A DNA stretch of 64,000 nt, taken from assembly GCA_030652315.1 (NCBI GenBank), contig JAUSAX010000013.1, forward strand, positions 80,218-144,217. The letters are read 5' to 3'. Shown piece after piece: positions 19,505-29,627 of this stretch. Position numbers and translations under genes: made by a program. The stretch's first letter is position 1, and each line of letters opens with the position of its first letter. This DNA comes from Afipia sp. GTDB taxonomy: Bacteria; Pseudomonadota; Alphaproteobacteria; Rhizobiales; Xanthobacteraceae. The notes beneath the pieces are model-generated. The model searched no databases. It saw only the letters and a list, made by a program, of their open reading frames with translations, and was not told where the DNA came from.

Positions 19505-20323
19505 TTGATGTTGATGGCCAGGCAAGGGCAGGCGCGCAGTCAGGCGGGAATGGCGTTGCAGGATGCCATTGACGGCCTTTCTTTGTGGACGCTTTGGGGA
19601 AAGCTCGGCTGGAACGATATCCTGCAGCGCTACCGGCGCTCGCTGCTTGGTCCGCTTTGGTTGACGGCAAGCATGGCCATCATGGTTGTGTCGCTCGGTA
19701 TTGTTTATTCAAAGATATTCAAGGCCGAACTGCGCGACTTTATGCCGTTTCTGTGCGCGGGATTGCTGATCTGGGGTTATATCAGTTCGATTTTGTCTGA
19801 AGCCGGCGCGCTATTCACGGGAGTGGAATCCTACATCAAGCAAATTCGACTGCCGTTCTCGGTCTACGTGCTGCGGTTCATGTGGAGTAGAGTCATTATC
19901 TTCGCCCACAATTTTGTAATCTATTTCGGCATCCTCATCTACTTCCAGATATGGCCCGGCAGCATCGCGCTCTACGCGATTCCAGGATTTATGCTGGTGA
20001 CTATCAATGGCGCACTGGCGAGCATGTACCTCGGCATGATGTCTGCACGCTTCCGCGATATTCCGCAGGTCATCGCAAGCTTCATTCAGATTCTGTTCTT
20101 CATTACGCCGATCATGTGGAAACCTGAATTGCTGGGCGATCATGCAGGCCTGATGACATTCAATCCGTTTTTTCATCTTGTCGAAATTGTCCGCGCTCCT
20201 TTGTTGGGACAATTGCCGTCCGCGGAGAACTATTATGCCGTTGCTTTGATTACCGTGTTGAATGCGGCATTCGCGATTGCGTTCTTCGTCCGTTTTCGCG
20301 CTCGCATCTCGTATTGGGTGTAG
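19505..20323 (+). CDS. wzm: Polysaccharide ABC transporter permease (Wzm-like)
   Basis: DILQRYRRSLLGPLWLTASMAIMVVSLGIVYSKIF; FFITPIMWKPELL typical of the ABC-2 family; directly followed by the ATPase. Confidence 0.88.
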   Translation: MMLMARQGQARSQAGMALQDAIDGLSLWTLWGKLGWNDILQRYRRSLLGPLWLTASMAIMVVSLGIVYSKIFKAELRDFMPFLCAGLLIWGYISSILSEAGALFTGVESYIKQIRLPFSVYVLRFMWSRVIIFAHNFVIYFGILIYFQIWPGSIALYAIPGFMLVTINGALASMYLGMMSARFRDIPQVIASFIQILFFITPIMWKPELLGDHAGLMTFNPFFHLVEIVRAPLLGQLPSAENYYAVALITVLNAAFAIAFFVRFRARISYWV

Positions 20324-20327
20324 GCCG

Positions 20328-21104
20328 ATGTCGCAGTCACAAGGGACCGGCGCAGAACAGGCGATCCTTCGCCTAGACAATGTGAATGTATCTTTCCCTG
20401 TTTATCATGGTGGATCGCGCTCCCTGAAGAAGACGATCCTGTCGCGGAGCTCGGCCGGCCGTATCGCCCGCGATGCCAACGATCGCATCACCATCGATGC
20501 ATTGCGCGATGTTTCCTTTTCGCTCGATCGAGGGGATCGGCTCGCGCTGATCGGTGCGAATGGCGCGGGAAAGACAACACTGTTGCGGGTCATGGCGGGA
20601 ATCTACGAGCCGTTCGCCGGTACCGTACACATTCGCGGCCGGATCTCGCCGATGTTCGATAACGGTCTTGGCATCGACAGCGATCTGAGTGGTTACGATA
20701 ACATTCGCATGCGCGGATTGTTGCTCGGCCTTTCTTCAAGGCAGATCGAGCGCCTGTTGCCGCTTATCGTCGATTTCACCGAGTTGGGTGACTATCTTGA
20801 TATGCCCGTGCGGACGTATTCATCGGGAATGGTGTTGCGGCTGACGTTTGCGGTTGCGACCTGTTACGAGCCGGAAATCCTGCTGATGGATGAGTGGATC
20901 TTGGCGGGTGATGCTCATTTCATGGCCAAGGCGAGAGAGCGCATTGACTCCTTCGTTCAGAAGGCGAGCGTTTTGGTGCTGGCGTCCCACAATCTCGAAT
21001 TGTGTCGCCGTTGGTGCAACAAGGGCCTTTGGATGGACCGGGGAAGCGTCAAGGCTTTCGGCGCGGTCGATGACATTATCGCCGCGTACCAGTCTATCGC
21101 GTAG
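20328..21104 (+). CDS. wzt: Polysaccharide ABC transporter ATP-binding protein (Wzt-like, short form)
   Basis: Walker A GANGAGKTTLL, signature YSSGMVLRL, Walker B ILLMDEWILAGD; ATG at 20328. Confidence 0.9.
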   Translation: MSQSQGTGAEQAILRLDNVNVSFPVYHGGSRSLKKTILSRSSAGRIARDANDRITIDALRDVSFSLDRGDRLALIGANGAGKTTLLRVMAGIYEPFAGTVHIRGRISPMFDNGLGIDSDLSGYDNIRMRGLLLGLSSRQIERLLPLIVDFTELGDYLDMPVRTYSSGMVLRLTFAVATCYEPEILLMDEWILAGDAHFMAKARERIDSFVQKASVLVLASHNLELCRRWCNKGLWMDRGSVKAFGAVDDIIAAYQSIA

Positions 21105-21130
21105 CGAGGACTCTCCTGAAGGTGGGCCTG

Positions 21131-22147
21131 TTATCTTCCGCGCTGGATAACCAGTCCGATGGACGTTGCAACGAAGTTCGAGAGAAGCAGCCGGATATGC
21201 GTATCGGCAAGGTACGGCGGGATATCAACAAACAGGTCGATTGGCTCACTCAGGACATCGTAGCAAACTTCGGCGACGAAATGGCCGTCTGCACGCAGTT
21301 CATCGACGAGTTGCTCGATATCTCGCCGCCTGAAGAGAACGAGTGTTGGATTGTTGTCGATGGTCGCATCATTCGACGAGACGTTGTATTCGGTGGTGTG
21401 AACGGCAACACCGCCGACCTTCAGGGTCTTCACTGATGCCTTGATAAAATCGAGGCCTGCCTTGATTGAACCAAGATGCTCGAGGCTGCACGAGGACCAG
21501 CAAAAATCAAAATCTCGATACTGATCCGGAATTGCGTTCATGTCGCAAACTTCAAATGCAACCCTTCGGCTGAACAGATCGGCTGGACAGAGGTCTCTGG
21601 AATTCAATTGTGAAAGCTGTGACGCATGCTGATTGGTAGAAATCCATCCGGCTGCGGTCGCGGCATCAGCCGCCATGTCCGTCGCGATAATCGAAGCGCC
21701 CCGCGCCGCGAAGGCAGCGGGCAGCGGTTCTTGGCCAACGCCGAAGACTATTCCACGCGCACCTTCGGTAAGAAAGCCTGCTGCTTCTATGTGCCGTCCG
21801 ATAAATACATGTTCCCAGATCTTCCGGTGTACACGCGGCTTTTCCTGGAGGATGTCCAGCCATCGATGAAAATCGGGGGCGCGAAAATCCTGGGCCGTGC
21901 ATACCGACGATCGAAAGTAGAGGCGCTCGCCAATGGCGGGCACTGTTGTAAAATCCTGAGCCTTGCGTCCATCCATCGGATGGGAAATCAGGTCGTAGAT
22001 ATGCGATAAATGGTCCAGTTCACCTCGGGATGCGAGCCCAATTCGCCGGGCCATTTGAGCACCGCGCGACAATAGCTGAGGCCGGCCATTCGGGCCAATT
22101 CCGACGCCAAACCTCCGCGCAATCGCTCGCAGGTACCTACGCAACAT
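21131..22147 (-). CDS. SAM-dependent methyltransferase (class I-like)
   Basis: GIVFGVGQEPLPAAFAARGASIIATDMA; FDFCWSSCSLEHLGSIKAGLDFIKAS. Confidence 0.7.
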   Translation of the reverse strand: MLRRYLRAIARRFGVGIGPNGRPQLLSRGAQMARRIGLASRGELDHLSHIYDLISHPMDGRKAQDFTTVPAIGERLYFRSSVCTAQDFRAPDFHRWLDILQEKPRVHRKIWEHVFIGRHIEAAGFLTEGARGIVFGVGQEPLPAAFAARGASIIATDMAADAATAAGWISTNQHASQLSQLNSRDLCPADLFSRRVAFEVCDMNAIPDQYRDFDFCWSSCSLEHLGSIKAGLDFIKASVKTLKVGGVAVHTTEYNVSSNDATIDNNPTLVLFRRRDIEQLVDELRADGHFVAEVCYDVLSEPIDLFVDIPPYLADTHIRLLLSNFVATSIGLVIQRGR

Positions 22148-22273
22148 GGTTAGCGATCATATCAATGAGCCGTCGGCGAGAGGTGTCGAAGCCGGGAAGG
22201 TTGTGGTTGGACGGCGTGGATTATTGCATGTTATCATCTGACAGTAAAAGTCCTGTATTCCTTGAGTTATTCA

Positions 22274-23686
22274 ATGACGCTTTGGTTTGACGTAACGGAT
22301 ATCCGTGATTGGGAGCATCCGTACCTGACGGGCATTCAGCGGACCGTCGTAAATGTTCTGTTGGAACTGCTGGAATCGCGGAACGACATTCGCCTTTTTG
22401 CCTTCGTTCGCTCTGAACGAGCGCTTCGACAGGTGGATATGGATACGCTTCCGCCTGCCGTTCTGAAGTATATTCGATCTTCGCGTACGGGTGAGGTGAG
22501 CGCTCATAACACAGCAGCTATCGCGGCAGGAATTGATTCACGTTCTCGCTATTTTCCGAAAGTTAGCCTCCGGCGGCGAATAAAGAAATGGATCGGGAGT
22601 GAGGCGACCCAGGCCCTGAGAGATTTACGGAGCGGCGGCAAGGCAGTTGCTCGCATTTTTTGGCGGAAGATCAATTTCGCAACTCCGGCCTCGATCTCTC
22701 GTACGGCTGTTGCTCCGCTGCAAATTTCTCCCGGCTCCATTTTATTCCGGCCGGGCGACATCTGTGTTTCTCTATCAGCGACGTGGGGATTGCCGCATTA
22801 CGGCGAAGTGATTGCGGCGAACAAGGTTCAAGGCGGTGCAAAGTGCATCAATCTTATCTACGATCTTATCCCGGCGCTTTTCCCGCAATGGATGCTGCCG
22901 GGCTATTCGGATGTCGTTAGCCTCTGGGCACTGCAGCAGATGGAAAATGCCGATTTGATTCTTACAATCTCAAATTTCCAGAAAGGCGAAATTTCGAAAT
23001 ATATGGAGACTGAAAGGATATCGCCTCGGCCCATTGAAGTCGTCCGCCTGGGCGACAATCCGAACTTCATGGCGAGTATCCCGCCCAGTAAGCCACTGCC
23101 GTTGCCGCGTTATGTTCCCGATCGCAAGTTCGTTATCTGTGTCTCATCGCTTGATGTGCGAAAGAACCAGAGCTTGCTTTATCAGGTTTGGCGCCGTCTA
23201 GCTGAAGAGCTTGGACCGGATTGCCCCCAATTGCTTCTGATTGGCATACAGCAGTTGTACGTCTCCGATCTGCTGCACCAGATGCGTACAGATCCATTGG
23301 TGAGCAGGCTCATCATTCACATGGATGACGTGGTGGACGAAGAACTCGCATGGTATTATCGGAACTGCGAATTCACGGTCTATCCGTCGGTTTACGAAGG
23401 ATGGGGCTTGCCGGTTTCGGAGAGCCTCTCTTTGGGAAAATACTGCATTGCTGGCAACAGGACTTCGTTGACCGAGGCTGGAGGTGATCTGGTCGACTAT
23501 TTCGATCCGCTCGATTTCATCGGCTGTCACAAACTCATTCACCGCGCGGTAGCCGATCCCGGCTACGTCAAGCAGCGCGAGCAGCAAATTCGTGCGAACT
23601 ACGTGCCATATACTTGGGCCGAGACCGCGTCGCATATTTCCAAGATTGTGGATCGGCTCGCAGGCCCGGCTCGGCAGGAAAAATAG
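22274..23686 (+). CDS. Glycosyltransferase family 4
   Basis: FVICVSSLDVRKNQSLLYQVWRRL; EFTVYPSVYEGWGLPVSESLSLGKYCIAGNRTS; ATG at 22274. Confidence 0.88.
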   Translation: MTLWFDVTDIRDWEHPYLTGIQRTVVNVLLELLESRNDIRLFAFVRSERALRQVDMDTLPPAVLKYIRSSRTGEVSAHNTAAIAAGIDSRSRYFPKVSLRRRIKKWIGSEATQALRDLRSGGKAVARIFWRKINFATPASISRTAVAPLQISPGSILFRPGDICVSLSATWGLPHYGEVIAANKVQGGAKCINLIYDLIPALFPQWMLPGYSDVVSLWALQQMENADLILTISNFQKGEISKYMETERISPRPIEVVRLGDNPNFMASIPPSKPLPLPRYVPDRKFVICVSSLDVRKNQSLLYQVWRRLAEELGPDCPQLLLIGIQQLYVSDLLHQMRTDPLVSRLIIHMDDVVDEELAWYYRNCEFTVYPSVYEGWGLPVSESLSLGKYCIAGNRTSLTEAGGDLVDYFDPLDFIGCHKLIHRAVADPGYVKQREQQIRANYVPYTWAETASHISKIVDRLAGPARQEK

Positions 23687-23751
23687 TGAGCCGTGTTGTG
23701 CAGGGCTGATGCAATCCCACCATCAAGACATCACGAGAGTTTGGCACACAG

Positions 23752-24960
23752 ATGCTCATAGGCTTTGAATCCAGCATCTTGAACCGCTCGATGACGGGCG
23801 TCGCAAACTACACATTCAACATTGTTCGTTGCGTCATGGAAATCGCGCCGGATATCGGGTTTACCGGGTTTCGTGGGTTTGATTGGCGAAAATTTGATCT
23901 TGCCGCGGTGCAGGAGATTGCGCGCTCGCAACATAAACTCCATGACGTAGAGCAGCCGCACGCAGCTTCGTTTGCACGTATCAAGAATCTCATGCTCGAT
24001 AGCGCAACTGGATGGCCGGGCTCACGCGTGGCGGGCGCGATTTATCGCGAGATGCGGAGAGGGCGATTCGCAGCGTCGGTGCGGAAGCAGCCTCTCGATC
24101 TTTTTCATGCGTTCAACTTCCGGCCGCTGGCCGATCCGGGAGTGCCGACGCTGCCGGTGATTTATGATCTCTCGACATTCCGGCATCCGGAATTTCATCC
24201 ACCGGACCGGGTCAGGTGGCTTGAATCGCTGCGCGATCTGGTCGAGCGCGCCCCTTTGGTACAGACTATTTCTGATTTCAGCCGGCGTGAGATCGCGGAT
24301 ATTTTCGGCTACCCTCTGGCGAAGATATTTGTAGCGCCCCCGGCTGCTGCCCCCGTGTTCGTGCCGCTGGGCCGCGACCTGACGCAATCGGCCCTCGATA
24401 CGCTGGATCTGAAGTACGGTGAGTTCTTTCTCGTTGTCGGAACGCATGAGCCGCGAAAAAATATCCGGACCGCTGTACTCGCCTATGAGCGGTTGCCGCA
24501 AGCGGCGCGCGCGCGGTACCCGTTGGTCCTTGCAGGCGGAAAAGGGTGGGGCGATCTCGATCTGCCCGCGCAGACCGAAGGCCTCGTCAGGGGTGGATCG
24601 GTCAGATTTGTCCATGGCGTTGCCGATCCGCAATTACGCAGCCTTTACGAGGGGACCCGTCTGCTGCTTGCGCCTTCGCTCTATGAAGGTTTTGGGATGC
24701 CCGTCGTGGAGGCGTTGGCGTGCGGTACGCCAGTGGCACACAGCGCCGACACATCAATGGACGAGATTTCAGGAAACATAGGCAAACGCGTTGCCGCTCT
24801 GGACGTGGAAGGCTGGACCTGCGCTCTCAAGGATGCGCTCGAGAGTGACGATCATGCCGATCCCGTGCGCCGGGAGGCACGGATCGCGCGCGCGCGTCAG
24901 TTCGACTGGCGGCACAGTGCTCAACTGGTGATCGACGCCTACCGGCGCATCTTGAACTGA
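23752..24960 (+). CDS. Glycosyltransferase family 4
   Basis: FFLVVGTHEPRKNIRTAVLAYERL; LLAPSLYEGFGMPVVEALACGTPVAHS. Confidence 0.9.
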   Translation: MLIGFESSILNRSMTGVANYTFNIVRCVMEIAPDIGFTGFRGFDWRKFDLAAVQEIARSQHKLHDVEQPHAASFARIKNLMLDSATGWPGSRVAGAIYREMRRGRFAASVRKQPLDLFHAFNFRPLADPGVPTLPVIYDLSTFRHPEFHPPDRVRWLESLRDLVERAPLVQTISDFSRREIADIFGYPLAKIFVAPPAAAPVFVPLGRDLTQSALDTLDLKYGEFFLVVGTHEPRKNIRTAVLAYERLPQAARARYPLVLAGGKGWGDLDLPAQTEGLVRGGSVRFVHGVADPQLRSLYEGTRLLLAPSLYEGFGMPVVEALACGTPVAHSADTSMDEISGNIGKRVAALDVEGWTCALKDALESDDHADPVRREARIARARQFDWRHSAQLVIDAYRRILN

Positions 24961-24982
24961 TATCGTGTGCCGCCGGCAGGCA

Positions 24983-26473
24983 TCAGCGCTGGCAATCCTG
25001 CGGTGCGATGAAGTGGTACGGAAACGTGCGCTGCTTTCCAGTCCATGTTCGTCTGAGCGGAATGGTGACGCTACTCTCAGCTGAATAGGTTTTACCCGGC
25101 AGGAATTTGAGCATTCGTTCCTTGAACTCGGGATCGGTGTCCATCACAACGGCCCCCTTGGCGCGCAGCTTGCTGTCGTCGTACCAGGCTGCTCCGGCGA
25201 TTTCCCGATAAGCCAGTGTGGTTACATCGCGTCCAGCCTCGATACCGACGCCGTAAACACCTTGCCTGCCGCCTATGAAGTACGCCGGGCCGCAAGCATA
25301 CTTGCTGTGCCAGTCCTTGAGAATAAGACGCGCGGCTTCCGCGGTAGGTTCCTGCATTGCGCTGTGGCTCGCAAATCCGGTGAAGATAATTACGACGCCG
25401 ATACCGGCGATGAGATAGAGCCCGCCGATGAATGGAACCACACGGGTGTCGAACCAGCGTTTGCAATGCTCGCTCCATTCGATCAGCGGAGCGACCGCGA
25501 GGAACGTCAGCATGATGTAGGGCGCGGCAAAACGCGCCAGAAAATTAAGCCCGGCGAGCAGCACGAGAATGATGAGCGCGATGTGGGCAGATACGGTTGT
25601 GAGAAGCAGAAACTGTGCTGCGGGCGTACGATCCCTCTGCGGAGAGCCAATCGTCAGGTAGCCTTTCCAGACGCCGATTGCGACAATTGCATATCCCGGG
25701 ATTGCAAAAGTCAGGTAACCTACCGCAAGCTCCGCGACGCCGTTGATCCTTTGGAAAAACGGATTCTGAAAGTTGAAATGATCGAGGCCATATTCAAACG
25801 CTGCACGGTGTCTGAGAACGGCGACGGCGTGAGGCAGGATCAGCGCTGCGCCCGTAGCGATGGCCGCGTAAAAGCCGGGGCGCCTCAGGACAGTCCGGAA
25901 GGCAGGCAAAAAGAGAATGCTGCTCGCCATTCCAAAGAAGAGCACTACCGCATTGTATTTGGTGAGCGCAGCGACGGCTGACCAGAAGCCGAACGCGATC
26001 CAGTATCGCAGACGATCGGACCGGACAGCCTGAAGAAAATAGAAAATGACGGCGGGCCATGACGTGAGTTGAAGAATGTCGGCATTGAGCGCGAAGGAGA
26101 GGGGCGCGAAAACCGTATAGGATGACGTGCCATAGAGGACCGTGAACAGCAGTGCGTTGTCGCCCGTCGTGGCGAGCAGCAACGTGCGATAGCAATAGAT
26201 CAATCCAACCGCGATCAGGATCTGTCCGGCGAGGATCATGACCACGGCGGAGGTGCCGAACAGCCGGTCGATAATTCCGCCGATCCAGACCATCATGGGT
26301 GGGTGGAATGGCGTCACGATCGGAAACTCGCGGCCCCAAGCGATCAGTTCCCGCGTGTCGTACATCGCCGTCGGAAATACGAGGACGGCCAGCAGCACCG
26401 GCAGCAGCAGCGCCATCCCAAGAACGCCGAGCGCGCGGTGGCGTCCCGGGCCGGAAGTTTCCTGGATTGGCAT
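24983..26473 (-). CDS. ArnT/GT39-like integral membrane glycosyltransferase
   Basis: 496 aa multi-TM; YDTRELIAWGREFPIVTPFHPPMMVWIGGIIDRLFG resembles the N-terminal periplasmic loop of GT39/PMT_2 proteins. Confidence 0.75.
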   Translation of the reverse strand: MPIQETSGPGRHRALGVLGMALLLPVLLAVLVFPTAMYDTRELIAWGREFPIVTPFHPPMMVWIGGIIDRLFGTSAVVMILAGQILIAVGLIYCYRTLLLATTGDNALLFTVLYGTSSYTVFAPLSFALNADILQLTSWPAVIFYFLQAVRSDRLRYWIAFGFWSAVAALTKYNAVVLFFGMASSILFLPAFRTVLRRPGFYAAIATGAALILPHAVAVLRHRAAFEYGLDHFNFQNPFFQRINGVAELAVGYLTFAIPGYAIVAIGVWKGYLTIGSPQRDRTPAAQFLLLTTVSAHIALIILVLLAGLNFLARFAAPYIMLTFLAVAPLIEWSEHCKRWFDTRVVPFIGGLYLIAGIGVVIIFTGFASHSAMQEPTAEAARLILKDWHSKYACGPAYFIGGRQGVYGVGIEAGRDVTTLAYREIAGAAWYDDSKLRAKGAVVMDTDPEFKERMLKFLPGKTYSAESSVTIPLRRTWTGKQRTFPYHFIAPQDCQR

Positions 26474-26656
26474 GATAACGATGAGCCTCGATGTCCGGGG
26501 AGATTCGCTCTGCGGTACGTGTACAGTTATAGCAAGCCGAACTACCGGGTTGGAAATCGCGGGGACAGATGCTGCGGTATCTTGGCAGGATTGACCCTGC
26601 CGGGAATAGTCGGATAGGGCTAGACCTTACGTCGCAACTGGTGAGATACCGCCGCC

Positions 26657-28162
26657 ATGGCCTCGTTTTTTGATACGTGGCTCGATGGTGTGGAGGACGG
26701 CTGGGGCATCCCGGTTCTGCTCGCGGTCTTTGTGACGTTATGGACCGCGTTTCTCGCAATTGCCTACCTGAACGCAGATCTGCATCCCGATGTCATCGAG
26801 GCATGGACAATCGGGCGGACGCTGGACTGGGGTGGTGCCAAGCATCCGCCGCTGATGGGCTGGGTGACGCACGCCTGGACACTGGTTTTCCCGGTCCGGG
26901 ATTGGTCCTTTCATCTTCTGGCCATAGTGAATTCCGCTTTTGCGCTCTGGATCATCGATCTCACGACGCGCCGGTTTGCGAAAGGCGACAAGCGCGCGAT
27001 TGTCCTGCTGTTGCTGATGCTGCTGCCGGTCTATCAATTCCAGGCGCAGCGCTTTAACGCGAACTCGGTGCTGTTCGCGGTCTGGCCGCTTGCGATCTAT
27101 TGTTTCCTGAGGTCGTTCGAAACACGGAATGCCGGGTGGGCAGCAGCTGCGGGACTGGCCGCTGCTCTGGCGATCCTTGGGAAGTATTATTCCGCGTTTC
27201 TGGTCGTCGGGTTTGTCTTCGCGGCGGTCGTTCATCCTGCGCGCCGGACCTATTTCACCTCGGCCGCCCCATGGATTTCCGCGGGGGCCGGACTGCTGCT
27301 GCTGGCTCCCCATGTCCATTGGATGCTGACATCCGGGACCAGCCCTCTCGGCTACGCGCTGGCCACCCACGGAGGCCTGACCACGGGCCGCGCCTTTCTA
27401 TCCGGCTTGACCTTCCTGCTCGGGTTGGCGGCTACCCTGGCCCTGCCGGGGCTCGTATGGGCCGTCATGATCCGCACACGGGCAGGGGACTATCTAAGGG
27501 ACTTCAGGCCGCTGGACCCCGGCCTGCTTCTGCTGCTGTTGATCGCCATAGGGGCAATCATTGCTCCGCCCGTCGTCAGTCTCATGCTCAGAAATTCGCT
27601 GACCGCTGTTTGGGCATCGCCCGGGCTATTTGCATTCGTGCTGGTCGCCGTCTGTGCTGCCCGGTTTCCTGTTGACAGGACCGAGACGCGACGGCTGGCG
27701 GCAGGCATTCTTGCCGTCACCGTGGTGGCGGTCTTGCTTGCTCCCGCGCATGCGTACTACCGGAACGGCCATCCTTTCCGCGAGGGGCGAAACTACTACA
27801 GCCTCGCGGCTGAAGAGATCATGCAGCGCTGGCGGCAGGTCTCGCCTAGTCCCCTGAAGACTGTGAGCGGCGACAAATTGGCGATGGCTCTGGGTTTTTA
27901 TGCACCGGAGCACCCGGCCTTCGTGGTGCCCTTTAACCAGCAATACGTCTGGCAGATGCCCTCCGAGGCGGCATTGCGTGAGGGGTGGGCGACCATGTGC
28001 CTGCCTGACGAGGAAACATGCCTCCTCTGGTTGAAGCAGATCGCGGCAGCGGCGCCGGGCGCCGTCACCTTCGATTTTGTTGTCGAACCGAAGCTCTGGG
28101 GTTCGGCGGGCGTTCCGGCGCGGATTACCGCGCTCCTCGTTCCGCCACGCACGGCGCGCTGA
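26657..28162 (+). CDS. ArnT/GT39-like integral membrane glycosyltransferase
   Basis: 501 aa multi-TM; LHPDVIEAWTIGRTLDWGGAKHPPLMGWVTHAW. Confidence 0.78.
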   Translation: MASFFDTWLDGVEDGWGIPVLLAVFVTLWTAFLAIAYLNADLHPDVIEAWTIGRTLDWGGAKHPPLMGWVTHAWTLVFPVRDWSFHLLAIVNSAFALWIIDLTTRRFAKGDKRAIVLLLLMLLPVYQFQAQRFNANSVLFAVWPLAIYCFLRSFETRNAGWAAAAGLAAALAILGKYYSAFLVVGFVFAAVVHPARRTYFTSAAPWISAGAGLLLLAPHVHWMLTSGTSPLGYALATHGGLTTGRAFLSGLTFLLGLAATLALPGLVWAVMIRTRAGDYLRDFRPLDPGLLLLLLIAIGAIIAPPVVSLMLRNSLTAVWASPGLFAFVLVAVCAARFPVDRTETRRLAAGILAVTVVAVLLAPAHAYYRNGHPFREGRNYYSLAAEEIMQRWRQVSPSPLKTVSGDKLAMALGFYAPEHPAFVVPFNQQYVWQMPSEAALREGWATMCLPDEETCLLWLKQIAAAAPGAVTFDFVVEPKLWGSAGVPARITALLVPPRTAR

Positions 28163-28163
28163 C

Positions 28164-29588
28164 GTGCGCCCGCTAGCCCAACAGTTTTCGTCACTAATAG
28201 CCCGACGCGGCGCCGTTCCGCTTCTGATCGTCTGTCTCTGGGCAATCGCGGTGTTCCCTAATTTGCCGGTCAGGTCGTTCATCTGGGAAGAGGGCACGAA
28301 CGCCGAGATCGCTCGCGATATCCTGTCGAACGGCAATTTGCTTCAGCCTGAAGTTTATGGAATCCGCTGGAATGAGAAGCCATCGCTTCTTCCATGGCTG
28401 ATCGCCGGAGTTGCGAAGATCACAGGCGAGGTCAACGAATTTTCCGCACGCCTCCCCGCGATGATCGCGGTGGTGCTAACCGCGTTGCTGGTCCACTCGC
28501 TGACGCGTCGATATGCGAGCCGCGATGCGTCGCTGCTTGCGGCGCTGTTCTTCATGTTTTCGCCGATGCTGATACAGAAATTGGCGATTGCGGAGCCGGA
28601 TACGCTGGTGACACTGCTTTCCTTCGCGGCTTTCGTTCTTTGGTGGAACGGCGTTGAAGTCGGACGTATCGGTATTTGGCGCTGGATCGGATGCGGATTG
28701 CTGCTCGCCGTTCTCGCGATGGCGAAAGGCCCACAACCGGTTGGCTATTTTGCGCTGGCTGTTTCCGCTTACGTCGCCGTCACCCGCCGTTGGCGCGACA
28801 TCCCTGGGCTGTTCGCTTGCCTGACGGTACCTGCGATGGCGACCGTCGCATGGGCGGCGGCGGTTTATCAGCCCGGCGATGAAGCGACCTGGATCAGTTA
28901 CGCGCGCTTGCACTCCGCACCGAGCCTCGCGGATTATCTGGTGCAAAATACGTGGGTCTTTCTCAATCTCATTGTCGAACTGCTGCCGTCCATCCTGCTG
29001 GCACCTTTCCTGATGTGGCAGGTGTGGCAAAAGCCCAGTGCAGACGTTCCGTCCGTCGCATTGCCACTCGCGCTCTATGCAGGCATCTGCACAATCGCGG
29101 TGGTGTTGTGGCCGGGCTCGAACAGCCGCTATGCGATGCCATGCGCTCCCGCGCTCGCAGTACTTGCCGGATTTGCGTGGGAGGCGCTTGCGGGAACGGC
29201 GTATGCACGCTTTCGGGGCGTTACGGTGATTGCCGTCTGCGCGCTGGCTTCTTTCCAGATCGCGCTTGCGAATGTGGTCATGCCGGTGTTTGCGGATCGG
29301 TTTGGAGCGTCACGCATTGCGGGCCAGACCATAGAGCGTGCAGTACGCGCCGATCCGGCCCCGGCGTTCTGCACTGATCTCGCGACAAATCAGCTTTTCT
29401 ACGCGCGGGTGCGGATTCGATGCATCGACGCGCAGAATATTGCATCGGTAACAGCGCCTGCATGGTTGATCATGCCCCGCGATCAGGCTCCGCTGTTGGC
29501 GCAACTCAAGTCCGGCCAGACTGCGCGCGTTGTCGCCGAGACGGAGTCGGGGCCACGGCTGTCGGCGATACGGCTCGAGAAGCAGTGA
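28164..29588 (+). CDS. ArnT/GT39-like integral membrane glycosyltransferase
   Basis: Multi-TM; FIWEEGTNAEIARDILSNGNLLQPEVYGIRWNEKPSLLPWLIAG; GTG at 28164, 1 nt after the upstream stop (in-frame with track ORF 28077..29588). Confidence 0.82.
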   Translation: MRPLAQQFSSLIARRGAVPLLIVCLWAIAVFPNLPVRSFIWEEGTNAEIARDILSNGNLLQPEVYGIRWNEKPSLLPWLIAGVAKITGEVNEFSARLPAMIAVVLTALLVHSLTRRYASRDASLLAALFFMFSPMLIQKLAIAEPDTLVTLLSFAAFVLWWNGVEVGRIGIWRWIGCGLLLAVLAMAKGPQPVGYFALAVSAYVAVTRRWRDIPGLFACLTVPAMATVAWAAAVYQPGDEATWISYARLHSAPSLADYLVQNTWVFLNLIVELLPSILLAPFLMWQVWQKPSADVPSVALPLALYAGICTIAVVLWPGSNSRYAMPCAPALAVLAGFAWEALAGTAYARFRGVTVIAVCALASFQIALANVVMPVFADRFGASRIAGQTIERAVRADPAPAFCTDLATNQLFYARVRIRCIDAQNIASVTAPAWLIMPRDQAPLLAQLKSGQTARVVAETESGPRLSAIRLEKQ

Positions 29589-29627
29589 TGCGGCCAGCGG
29601 CGACTGCGGCTTCTGCAGTTTCCGCGG

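Noticed and set aside
25794-26759. 321-aa minus-strand ORF overlapping the GT39 gene
   Set aside because: Overlaps the start of one GT39-like gene and runs over the divergent promoter; Arg/Pro-rich antisense-style sequence.
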